Source: JAHRAW01 sp965249835
GTDB lineage: Bacteria > Pseudomonadota > Gammaproteobacteria > Arenicellales > Poriferihabitantaceae
NCBI GenBank assembly: GCA_965249835.1
Contig: CBDFMY010000003.1
Coordinates: forward strand, 682,001-746,000
Length of the DNA stretch: 64,000 bases
Direction: 5' to 3'
This document shows positions 27,009 to 34,664 of this stretch, piece by piece. Numbering within the stretch: position 1 is the stretch's first letter; the number at the start of each line of letters is the position of its first letter. Position numbers and translations under genes: made by a program. The notes beneath the pieces were generated by a model, which did not search any database, was not told the origin of the DNA, and saw only the letters and a list, made by a program, of their open reading frames with translations.

Positions 27009-27901
27009 ATGATCGCCGCACCGCGCCCACCCTTGACCGCGATGTGTTGCGGCGCTGGATTGGCAAGCAACGCACCATCACCGATGTCATCCGCCCGCAA
27101 CCGGTGGCGCGTATGCAAGCCACCATCGAGCGCTCGCGGGCAGCACCCCGGCGCGGCGACCCGTTGCCCTGCGCATGGCACTGGTTGTTCTTTCTCGAAG
27201 CCGCGCCGTTGCGGGAATTGGGCCGGGACGGCCATGCCTCGCGTGGCGAATTCCTGCCGCCGGTGGCGTTGCCGAGACGCATGTGGGCCGGCGGACGAAT
27301 GCGATTCATCGAGCCGATATGCATCGGCGAATCCATCCGCAAACAATCCACCATCACCGATGTGGTGCGCAAAACCGGACGCACCGGCGAACTGTGCTTT
27401 GTTACCGTGCGCCACGAATTTTTTGGCGAGTCCATGTTGAAGATGACCGAGGAACACGACATCGTCTATCGTCAGGAGCACGACCGCAACGCACCCGCAC
27501 CGGCCATCCCGACCGCCCCCGAAAAATCGGACGCACGCAGGCAAATCACGCCCACCAATGTCATGCTGTTTCGTTATTCCGCGCTCACCTTCAACAGCCA
27601 TCGGATTCATTACGATGTGGAATACTGCCGCGAAGTGGAAGGGTTTCCCGGGCTGGTGGTTCACGGGCCCCTGACCGCGACCTTTTTGGCCGGCATGGCA
27701 AGCGAGCATTGCGGGGATGCGACGCTGAACGAATTTGCCATGGACAAATTTGAATATCGCGCCGTGAGTCCGCTTTTCGGCAATCAGCCGTTCACCATCG
27801 CTTGCCAAACCGCCGGCGACAAAAGCCCTGGACAACTGCGACTGTGGGCCGCCAATGCCGACGGCGAACTGGCCATGCACGCGACCGCTTCCATTCAATA
27901 A
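27005..27901 (+). CDS. Acyl-CoA/acyl-ACP dehydratase-like protein (HTD2/MaoC type)
   Basis: A 298-residue protein with two hot-dog halves: an N-terminal FAS1-like dehydratase part (HWLFFLEAAPLRELGRDGH, PLPRRMWAGGRMRFIEP-like) and a C-terminal MaoC-type region. The latter shows FRYSALTFNSHRIHYDVEY with the expected Asn/His hydratase site. Relatives include mesaconyl-C4-CoA hydratase and mitochondrial HTD2. It starts inside the SDR stop (ATGA), and together with the TPP enzyme and SDR would suit the breakdown of a short or branched acyl-CoA, which is inference. Confidence 0.85.
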   Translation: MNDRRTAPTLDRDVLRRWIGKQRTITDVIRPQPVARMQATIERSRAAPRRGDPLPCAWHWLFFLEAAPLRELGRDGHASRGEFLPPVALPRRMWAGGRMRFIEPICIGESIRKQSTITDVVRKTGRTGELCFVTVRHEFFGESMLKMTEEHDIVYRQEHDRNAPAPAIPTAPEKSDARRQITPTNVMLFRYSALTFNSHRIHYDVEYCREVEGFPGLVVHGPLTATFLAGMASEHCGDATLNEFAMDKFEYRAVSPLFGNQPFTIACQTAGDKSPGQLRLWAANADGELAMHATASIQ

Positions 27902-28470
27902 CGATTCGCGCCGGCATCGCACAAGATGGTGATGCGGTCGCCGAAGTAACTGACCAGCAGCATCCGTTCGCGCTCGTAGTCGCGGCGAAACCAGTAGCGT
28001 GCGAAAAACCGCCGGCTGATTACCTCGGCGTAGGCATAGCCGTCATGCACCGACAGCGGCAAAACCGGGCTACCGAAATTTTCCCTTGCCTGCTGCGCGG
28101 TCAATTCGTCGTAAGGCTGCCCGGAGGTAAAAAAACTGAAGCGCAGGTGTAACTGGTGGCCGCCGGCGTCGTTGTCGATCATGAAGCCGACGTGGTGCTC
28201 GCGCTCGAGGTGGACGTTATCGCCGAAGACATGGCAAACGCCCGCATACACCCTGGGTAGCGCAGAAAAATCCGGGGCCTCGCCCGCTTCGAAGCGCGCC
28301 CACATCTGATGTTGCCGGGGCCCGCAAAAGTCATGGCATACATTGGTGGGCAAGCCTGGGCCGTCGGCGTGGACACCACTGCCGAATACCAGCAGCCATA
28401 ACAAAACTGCCGCCGCATCCTTGAAGCGGGCTAATGCAAAACGGTTTATTGTGTCGGCGGGCAGACCCAT
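27895..28470 (-). CDS. Secreted protein of unknown function
   Basis: A 191-residue product with no recognised family. An N-terminal signal peptide is likely: a basic start, the hydrophobic AAAVLLWLLVFGSGV (about residues 18-33) and a cleavage-like HADG. The mature part has Cys pairs (CHDFCG), a VFGDNVHLEREHHVGF segment and an aromatic- and Arg-rich end (FARYWFRRDYERERM). It overlaps the dehydratase gene by 7 bp tail to tail. A MITE-like array lies just upstream of its start. Confidence 0.6.
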   Translation of the reverse strand: MGLPADTINRFALARFKDAAAVLLWLLVFGSGVHADGPGLPTNVCHDFCGPRQHQMWARFEAGEAPDFSALPRVYAGVCHVFGDNVHLEREHHVGFMIDNDAGGHQLHLRFSFFTSGQPYDELTAQQARENFGSPVLPLSVHDGYAYAEVISRRFFARYWFRRDYERERMLLVSYFGDRITILCDAGANRY

Positions 28471-28521
28471 GGGGTTATTTTAACCCAGCGTGAAGGTCGT
28501 TACCGAGGCTCGCCGGAACAC

Positions 28522-28725
28522 ATTGCGCTTGCCTTTTCGTCGCCATGCGGTGTTGCGCGTCGTCTCTCGGTCGCTCGCATACTTAATGTATTGCTCACGC
28601 CCTCGCTTCTCGCGCACCTTGCCTGACAACGAAAATGCGGCGCGCAATTTTGCGCTTGCCCATTTTATTATGGCATCGCCATGCGGTGTTGCGCATCGTC
28701 TCTCGGTCGCTCGCATACTTAATGT
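28522..28725 (-). repeat. MITE-like element, one full 127-bp unit and the left part of a second
   Basis: Unit 1 is 28522-28648, from ATTGCGCTTGCC to GCGCGCAAT. Unit 2 begins at about 28649 and is cut at 28725 by the IS element; it resumes at 29992. Each unit contains CGCCATGCGGTGTTGCGC, CTCTCGGTCGCTCGC, ATACTTAATGTATTGCTCAC and CTTGCCTGACAACG. The minus-strand orientation is assigned relative to the copy at 12.5 kb. Confidence 0.85.
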
Positions 28726-29991
28726 GAGACTTTTGCATAATCCATAATCATTTCTTATAATCTCACTTCTGAGATTTTTTAGGGTCTTGACTCGTTAACA
28801 CCCTAAAGATATTTCCAAAAAGCCTCGTTTTTCTTGAAAAACGTTCACAAACCAACCCGATTTACTTGCTTTGGTTGGTTGGGTTGCTGTTTTGCCTTTC
28901 CCCCCGCCTTTTAGACGCAACACGCCGGTGAACTTCGCATTTGCTTGAAAATATTCATCCCGGTTTTAAGATTATGAGTCATCGCAATCAGTTGCGCTCT
29001 GCTTTTGTTTCTTTCCAGCCCAAGGTATCTTGCCTGACCTAATCCGTGATGTTGTTTTAATAGCCCAAAGGTGCGCTCGACGATATAACGGATGCCTGAA
29101 CGTTGCCTGTTTTGCTGTTTTTGTTGGTCGGTCAACGGTTTGTTTCTATAAGCCCGGTGCAGAACTTTATTGTTTTGCCGGCCCAGTTTCTGGTCGTTTT
29201 CCTGATTGGCATATGCGCTGTCCGCGTAAACTTGCCCATGGGTTTTGACCAGCAGTTTGTCCCTCTCTTGTGAGTCATGCACATTGCCGGGCGTGCAGGT
29301 CATCATTCTTGACAAAACCATGTCCATCCGTATTGGCGTGCATCTTGAAGCCGCAGGTGGTTTTACGCTTGCCGTCAGCGGCGACCTTGACATTGTACCC
29401 GGCCTCCGGGTCTTGCGTGTTATTGCCATCCTTGCCCTTGCGTTTGCGTGATTGCTTGGCTTTTATCACCGTGGCATCAATGATGTTGATTGAACCGACT
29501 GAGACGATAATGCTGTTTTGCTCCAGGTGCGTGTTAATTTGCTCTAATAGCGGCTCTAAAAGGTTCTCAGTGTTCAGCAGGTTTCTGAAACGCCGGATGG
29601 TCGTGTGGTCCGGCACCGCTTCACTCAAACTTAAGTCAATAAAGCGCCTGAACATCAAATCCCTGGCAATTTGTTTTTCCAAGGCTTCATCGCTTAGGTT
29701 ATACCACGCTTGCAGGATTAGGATCTTGAACATCATCAGCGGCGGGTAGGCAGGCACGCCTCTTTTAGATGAATAAAGTCCCGCAAGGGTGGTCTCTATC
29801 TCTTTCCAGTTAATGATGCTGTGCACATCGTCAAGTTCGCTCAGGGATTTATGCTCGACCACAAGCATGTCTGCCATTGAGTGTTGGGCGGTTTGTTTCC
29901 AGGACATTTTGAGTTGGTTTTGGTGGTTGTTTAGAGGTCTTTTATTTTACCAGATCAAGTATGATTTAGGCTTGATTTATGCAAAGGTCTC
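28726..29991 (-). mobile_element. IS5-family insertion sequence
   Basis: A 1266-bp element. Its ends are GAGACTTTTGCATAA (28726-28740) and TTATGCAAAGGTCTC (29977-29991), inverted repeats that match at 14 of 15 positions. AATGT is present directly on both sides (28721-28725 and 29992-29996), while uninterrupted copies of the host repeat have it once, so it is the target duplication. The transposase gene is frameshifted, so the copy is probably immobile on its own. Confidence 0.9.
28911..29907 (-). pseudogene. IS5-family DDE transposase, frameshifted
   Basis: Two reading frames make up one transposase. The N-terminal part (29907 down to 29275) has the DUF772 region LMMFKILILQAWYNLSDEAL and the first DDE Asp in INIIDATVIKA. 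The C-terminal part (29429 down to 28911) has VYADSAYANQEN with the second Asp and the Glu segment RYIVERTFGLLKQHHGL. The frames meet near 29300-29315: HGFVK in one continues as MMTCTPGNVHDS in the other. A single-base change would restore the frame; I see no clear slippery heptamer, so mutation is more likely than programmed frameshifting. Confidence 0.88.
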
Positions 29992-30110
29992 AATGTATTG
30001 CTCACTCCCTCGCTTCTCGTGCGCCTTGCCTGACAACGAAAATGCGGCGCGCAATTTTGCGCTTGCCCATTTTATTATGGCGCCGCCATGCGGTGTTGCG
30101 CATCGCCTCT
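29992..30110 (-). repeat. MITE-like element, right part of the interrupted unit plus a partial third unit
   Basis: Resumes AATGTATTGCTCACTCCCTC after the IS and ends unit 2 at GCGCAAT (about 30055). It is followed by TTTGCGCTTGCCCATTTTAT and GCCATGCGGTGTTGCGCATCG of a third, truncated unit. From there to the GIY-YIG gene at 30220 I see nothing else. Confidence 0.8.
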
Positions 30111-30219
30111 CGCGTCCTGCTCCGCCGAACTACCCGCCGTCCCTGGCGATAAACTGGTTTGCCAACGGGTGGCGCGGGCGGTATGGTGAACGATTTTTGC
30201 AACCCGTGCGACACGCTTC

Positions 30220-30486
30220 ATGGCTAACTGGTTTGTCTACCTTCTGCGTTGCGCCGACGACTCCCTTTACGCCGGCATCACCACCGATCTCAAGCGGCGC
30301 GTGGCACAACACAATTGCGGCGCACGCACGGGGGCGAACTACACGCGCTCGCGGCGACCGGTGAAGTTGGTCTACCACGAATGTTTGGAGAATCGCTCGG
30401 CCGCCGGCAAACGAGAACATGAACTGCGCAGGCTAACCAAAGCCGACAAGGAACAACTGGTCGCGGCGTCTGAGCAACGTAGGTAA
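30220..30486 (+). CDS. GIY-YIG nuclease-superfamily protein (YhbQ-like)
   Basis: A small 88-residue single-domain protein. The GIY-YIG elements are FVYLLRCAD and LYAGITTDLKRRVAQHN, followed by GANYTRSRRPVKLVYHE and a C-terminal Glu-containing helix (GKREHELRRLTKADKEQL). It is the UPF0213/YhbQ type, for which DNA-nicking activity has been described but the role remains unclear. Only 2 bp separate it from the convergent hydrolase gene. Confidence 0.92.
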   Translation: MANWFVYLLRCADDSLYAGITTDLKRRVAQHNCGARTGANYTRSRRPVKLVYHECLENRSAAGKREHELRRLTKADKEQLVAASEQRR

Positions 30487-30488
30487 AA

Positions 30489-31304
30489 CTATTCGCCGCT
30501 CCATTCGGTCGAGTTCAATAACGATCTCAATTGCTCGGTGATGACGGCGGCGTGTTCCAGCGGCGCCATGTGCCGATGCTGCAGATTGATGATGAGTCGG
30601 GCATTGGGCAAGTCGCGGCACAACGCACGCGACATCGCCGGGGTCGAACCGGGGTCGTCGGTGCCGGTGATCACCAGCGTCGGGCAGGACACAACGCCCG
30701 GCGAATAGTGCCGCATCTCCGCTTCGGCGTGCGCAAACAGGCGGTATCCTTTTACATAGCCATCGTCGGTATGCCGCGCAAAAATTGCCCGAATTTCGGT
30801 TATGACATCGGCGTGGTCGCGACGATAGGCGGGAGAAAACCAACGCTCAATGGCCTCTTCAATTACCGCCAAAGGACCGCGGTCACGAGTTATGCGGTAT
30901 CGCTCGCGCACGCCCCGGCACTGGGCTTCGGTGCGCTGATAAGTGCTATGCAACAAGCCAAGATGGGTCAGACGTTTGGGTTGCAACGATGCGAAAGCCC
31001 GCGCGATCAAGGCACCCATGGAAAACCCCACCAGCGCAAAACGCCGCGCATTGAGATGGTCGACAAGGTCTGCCAACTGATCAATATAGTCGATGATTTT
31101 CCGTTCGCCATCGGGGTTGTGGCTGTCGCCATGACCGAGAAAATCGTAGGTCAGCAAGGCAAAGTCGGGTGCCAGTGATTCCACCTGGGCGCGCCACATG
31201 GTGTGGTTCAGACCGACTCCGTGAATCAGCACCACCAGCGGTTTTTGCTCAAGGTCGCCGCTCAGGTGGTAACTGGTGCCGCAAAAATTCCGGTGAATGG
31301 TCAA
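30489..31304 (-). CDS. Alpha/beta hydrolase
   Basis: A 271-residue alpha/beta-hydrolase fold protein. The oxyanion segment is VLIHGVGLNHTMW, the nucleophile elbow GFSMGALIAR carries the Ser, and the acid is expected in VITGTDDPGS. The catalytic His is in LQHRHMAPLEH. It resembles 3-oxoadipate enol-lactonase-like enzymes, but no aromatic pathway genes surround it, so the substrate is unassigned. It lies between the GIY-YIG gene and tRNA-Lys. Confidence 0.88.
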   Translation of the reverse strand: MTIHRNFCGTSYHLSGDLEQKPLVVLIHGVGLNHTMWRAQVESLAPDFALLTYDFLGHGDSHNPDGERKIIDYIDQLADLVDHLNARRFALVGFSMGALIARAFASLQPKRLTHLGLLHSTYQRTEAQCRGVRERYRITRDRGPLAVIEEAIERWFSPAYRRDHADVITEIRAIFARHTDDGYVKGYRLFAHAEAEMRHYSPGVVSCPTLVITGTDDPGSTPAMSRALCRDLPNARLIINLQHRHMAPLEHAAVITEQLRSLLNSTEWSGE

Positions 31305-31331
31305 TTCGCTCCGCTGCCTTATAAGGATGAA

Positions 31332-31407
31332 TGGTGGGGCGTGCAGGATTCGAACCTGCGACCACCTGATTAAAAGTCAGATGCTCTACCAACTGAGCTA
31401 ACGCCCC
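31332..31407 (-). tRNA. tRNA-Lys (anticodon TTT)
   Basis: The minus strand folds as a full cloverleaf: acceptor GGGGCGT/ACGCCCC, anticodon arm CTGA-CTTTTAA-TCAG with TTT, T-arm GCAGG-TTCGAAT-CCTGC, encoded CCA. It sits at the end of the tol-pal cluster, as in many gammaproteobacteria. Confidence 0.97.
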
Positions 31408-31533
31408 CTTTGCGGCTTGCCCTTTGACTTGTGCGGGCTCCCCCGGTGCGATGGGCCCGACACAGGGGGCGCGATTATCCCGACCCGGACCACAACGGTC
31501 AACTCATCCGGCCGGTCATTCGCCGGGGAATGC

Positions 31534-32634
31534 TTACTGCTGGATGATTTGTTCAATGCGGCGCAATCGGATCTGTGCCGACACCGCCACTTGATGGCCG
31601 GGGAATCGATCCAGCAAATTGCGGAAAATTTCCGCCGCATCCTCGTAGGCACCAATGTCATACTGAATGTATCCAATCTTCAACAACGCTTCGGGCACGC
31701 GCGGGCTGTCGGGGTAGCGGGCGGCCACGGTGCGAAAACCCTTGAGCGCGGCTTCAAACTCGCGGTTCACATAACGCGCTTCGGACATCCAGTAATACGC
31801 ATCGTCCGCCAGATCGCTTTTTGGCCAGGTTTCGGCAAGTTGCGCAAACCCGGCGATGGCATCCTGATATTTGCTTTGCTTGAGCAAATTGAAAGCCCGC
31901 TGGTATACCTGCTGCTCCGGCACGGTAACCGCGCCGCCCTGCGCCGTGTCATCGCCAGCGGCCGGGGCAGGCGTTAGCGTTGTAGCGGGGTCGCCCACGA
32001 CCGCGACATCCGCGCCACCGCTGGTGCCGGGGTCGGTTGCGATGCCGGTTCCGGTTGCGGTGCCGGTGCCGGGGATTAAACCAACCGAGCCGAGCGAACC
32101 GATCGGGGCAAGACCGCCGAGCGGCAAACTCGGCGTGATGCTGGAAATGGTGCCGGGAATGGCACCGCCATTGTTGATGCCATTGTTGTTGCCACCGCTA
32201 ATGCCGCCGCCGACACTACCCACCGGGCTACTCACCGATTGCGACAAACGCCGGAAGTGCTCCAGCGCGAGCAAGCGGCGGTCCAGATCCTGAAACAAAT
32301 TCTGCTGACGCCGCTTGGCGGTATCGGAATTGAACTCCAGTTCTTCCACCGCATTGCGCAGTTTCTTGAGTTCTTCCTTCAATTCGGTCAGTTGCTCTAA
32401 CGCCTTTAGCACCTCCGTGCTGACCGGGCTCGGTTGCGCTACCACGGGCTGGATTGGCGCAGGCTGGACTGGTGCAGGTTGGATTGGCGCAGGCTGGGTT
32501 GGCACCGACTGGGTTTGCGGCGGCTGGGTTGGCGCAGGCGCATATCCGGGCGGAATGCAGCCGCCAAGCAACAATACCAGCGGCAACGACACCTGCCACC
32601 ATCGTCGCCCTGTGATTTGGTCTTTATCAATCAT
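31534..32634 (-). CDS. cpoB: Tol-Pal system coordinator CpoB (YbgF)
   Basis: A periplasmic TPR protein of 366 residues that links Tol-Pal constriction with peptidoglycan synthesis. It has a signal sequence with a lipobox-like LLLGGC, Pro-Gln-rich repeats (QPAPIQPAPVQPAP), a coiled coil (EQLTELKEELKKLRNAVEEL), a long Gly/Thr/Pro linker and C-terminal tetratricopeptide repeats (AFNLLKQSKYQDAIAGFAQL, FEAALKGFRTVAARYPDSP). E. coli CpoB is shorter (about 263) and not lipidated; the extra linker and the Cys are notable. Last gene of the tol cluster, 57 bp after pal. Confidence 0.92.
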   Translation of the reverse strand: MIDKDQITGRRWWQVSLPLVLLLGGCIPPGYAPAPTQPPQTQSVPTQPAPIQPAPVQPAPIQPVVAQPSPVSTEVLKALEQLTELKEELKKLRNAVEELEFNSDTAKRRQQNLFQDLDRRLLALEHFRRLSQSVSSPVGSVGGGISGGNNNGINNGGAIPGTISSITPSLPLGGLAPIGSLGSVGLIPGTGTATGTGIATDPGTSGGADVAVVGDPATTLTPAPAAGDDTAQGGAVTVPEQQVYQRAFNLLKQSKYQDAIAGFAQLAETWPKSDLADDAYYWMSEARYVNREFEAALKGFRTVAARYPDSPRVPEALLKIGYIQYDIGAYEDAAEIFRNLLDRFPGHQVAVSAQIRLRRIEQIIQQ

Positions 32635-32691
32635 TGTCTTTACTTGTTGCGCCGATCATTCAACGCCATGATAACACCGCCGCCGACCACG

Positions 32692-33297
32692 CTATTGATA
32701 CAAAATCTCAACCCGGCGATTGAGATGCCAGGCGCTTTCATCGTGGCCAAGCGCAACCGGCCGCTCTTCACCGTAGGAGACCGTCTGGATGCGGCTCGAA
32801 TCAACCTCCAATGCATGCATGATATCCACCACCGCCTTGGCGCGGTCCTCGGCCAACGCCAGATTGTATTCGCGGGTTCCGCGCTCGTCGGCGTGGCCTT
32901 CGAGGATGATCTGAATATTGGAGACACCGTTCAGGTAGCTAGCGTGCGCCTGTACCACGGCTTCTCCTTCGGCGGTCAGGCGGCTACTGTCGTATTCAAA
33001 ATAAATTACCCGCTGGGCCAGCAGGTCGCCGCTCGTGGCGCCGAGGCTGCTGTCGCCACCGAGGCTACTGTCACCGCCAATGTTGCTGTCACCGCCGAGA
33101 CCGTCATCACCGAGGCCGGTGGTGCTGGCATCTCCGATATCTCCGGTATTTCCGGCATCTCCGACTTCTCCGGCAACTCCTTCAATCAACTCTTGTTCCA
33201 CTATGATTGGGTCTTCCGCCGAGGTGCGTCCACCACCGCAACCGACAAGCAACGCACCGATGGAAAATATAATGAAAAGGGATAGCAGTTTGCGCAT
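32692..33297 (-). CDS. pal: Peptidoglycan-associated lipoprotein Pal
   Basis: A 201-residue outer-membrane lipoprotein that anchors the envelope to peptidoglycan. The signal and lipobox are in FSIGALLVGCGGG (Cys about residue 20). A Gly/Asp/Ser spacer with repeats (GGDSSLGGDSSLG) precedes the OmpA-like domain: VIYFEYDSS, EGHADERGTREYNLALAEDR with the meso-DAP-binding Asp and Arg. ATG 33297 is preceded by AGAGGA. An upstream in-frame GTG would overlap tolB. Confidence 0.95.
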   Translation of the reverse strand: MRKLLSLFIIFSIGALLVGCGGGRTSAEDPIIVEQELIEGVAGEVGDAGNTGDIGDASTTGLGDDGLGGDSNIGGDSSLGGDSSLGATSGDLLAQRVIYFEYDSSRLTAEGEAVVQAHASYLNGVSNIQIILEGHADERGTREYNLALAEDRAKAVVDIMHALEVDSSRIQTVSYGEERPVALGHDESAWHLNRRVEILYQ

Positions 33298-33335
33298 GGT
33301 AATGTCCTCTGTCTGATGTTTGGCTTTTGTTTGGT

Positions 33336-34664
33336 CTACCGTTTTTGGCTGAACGGCGACCACGCCGGCTCGCGAACGGTGCCGTTTGGTAATTGGATTA
33401 TCTGATGCACCCGCCCGTCCGGGGAAACCGCGGCAAGTATATTGCGCCCGCCGGACTGGGTGGCATACATGATCATTTCGTCGTTGGGTGCAAAAGTGGG
33501 CGATTCATCCTGATTGGTTCGGGTCAATTCATTCACTGTGCGATCTTGTGCCGAGTATAGCCCAACTCGGAAACCATTGCCTTGATTCGTAATCAATACC
33601 ATGGATTTGCCATCGCTGGAATAACTGGCAGCGGCGTTGTATTTGCCGCTGAAGGTCATGCGCTGGGCGGCACCCCTGCCGTCGGCGGCGATGCGGTAAA
33701 TCTGCGGCGTGCCGGAACGCGCCGAGGTAAAGGCGATGGTGCCGCCATCCGGCGACCACGCCGCTTCGGTGTCGATGGCGGTGTTGTGCGTCAGTCGACG
33801 CAACTTGCCGCTCGCCAGTGCGTAGATATAAATCTCGGAATTGCCTTCCTTGGAAAGCGTCATTGCCAATCGCGTGCCGTCCGGCGACCAGGCCGGCGCG
33901 CCGTTGATACCGGCGTGTTCGGCCACTCGTTTGCGCTTGCCGCTCCGGATATCCTGTACATAAATCATCGAACGCTTTTTCTCAAACGAGACATATGCGA
34001 GTTGTTTGCCGTCCGGCGACCAGGCCGGAGACATGATCGGTTGCGACGTTCGAAAAATAGATTTCGGATCATGCCCGTCTGAATCGGCAATATTCATCAC
34101 GAATCTTTTTCCCTTTGCCGTCTGTTCCACTGTGATGTAGGCGATGCGCGTGTCAAAAGCGCCGGGGGTGCCAACCAATTTTTCGTAGATGATGTCGCTA
34201 ATCTGATGCGCAACCTTGCGCAACTTTTTGGTGGACACGATAAACTTCTGCCCGGCCAGTTGTCTTTCCCGAAACACGTCGAGCAGACGGAAACGCACCT
34301 CGTAGTTGCCGCTTCCGATATTCACCACGCGCCCGATTACCAATGCCTCGGCTTTGAGCAGACGCCAATTTTTATATTTGACCGCGTCCAGATTATGCGG
34401 CTGGCTAATAAAATCGCCCCGCGACAATGGCGCAAACTTTCCGCTGCGCGCAAGGTCGGCGGTAATGACACCCGCCGGCAGGTCGCCCACGGCGGCAACG
34501 CCCTCCAGCGCGAACGGCACGATGGCGATGGGAATGGGCGCGTCCACGCCTTTGGTGACTTGAATGGTCAGCACCGCCGCGGCTGGCGCGGAGAAACCCA
34601 ATAGCATGGCCAACAGCATCAGCACCGCCGATGCGCCGGTGAAAGTATTTTTGCGCCTACTCAT
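33336..34664 (-). CDS. tolB: Tol-Pal beta-propeller protein TolB
   Basis: A periplasmic 442-residue protein with a signal peptide (LLAMLLGFSAPAAA), an N-terminal alpha/beta domain and a six-bladed propeller whose blades repeat PAWSPDG or similar (SPAWSPDGKQLAYVSFE, APAWSPDGTRLAMTLS, AAWSPDGGTIAFTS). It binds Pal and TolA. The start overlaps the tolA stop by 4 bases (ATGA). Confidence 0.96.
   Translation of the reverse strand: MSRRKNTFTGASAVLMLLAMLLGFSAPAAAVLTIQVTKGVDAPIPIAIVPFALEGVAAVGDLPAGVITADLARSGKFAPLSRGDFISQPHNLDAVKYKNWRLLKAEALVIGRVVNIGSGNYEVRFRLLDVFRERQLAGQKFIVSTKKLRKVAHQISDIIYEKLVGTPGAFDTRIAYITVEQTAKGKRFVMNIADSDGHDPKSIFRTSQPIMSPAWSPDGKQLAYVSFEKKRSMIYVQDIRSGKRKRVAEHAGINGAPAWSPDGTRLAMTLSKEGNSEIYIYALASGKLRRLTHNTAIDTEAAWSPDGGTIAFTSARSGTPQIYRIAADGRGAAQRMTFSGKYNAAASYSSDGKSMVLITNQGNGFRVGLYSAQDRTVNELTRTNQDESPTFAPNDEMIMYATQSGGRNILAAVSPDGRVHQIIQLPNGTVREPAWSPFSQKR

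Noticed and set aside
26723..27901. Extended start of the dehydratase gene
   Set aside because: The extension lies inside the SDR gene in another frame; ATG 27005 with ATGA overlap fits the operon.
28726..29991. Programmed frameshift in the IS5 transposase
   Set aside because: I see no clear slippery heptamer at the junction near 29310, so a mutation is the simpler reading, though not proven.
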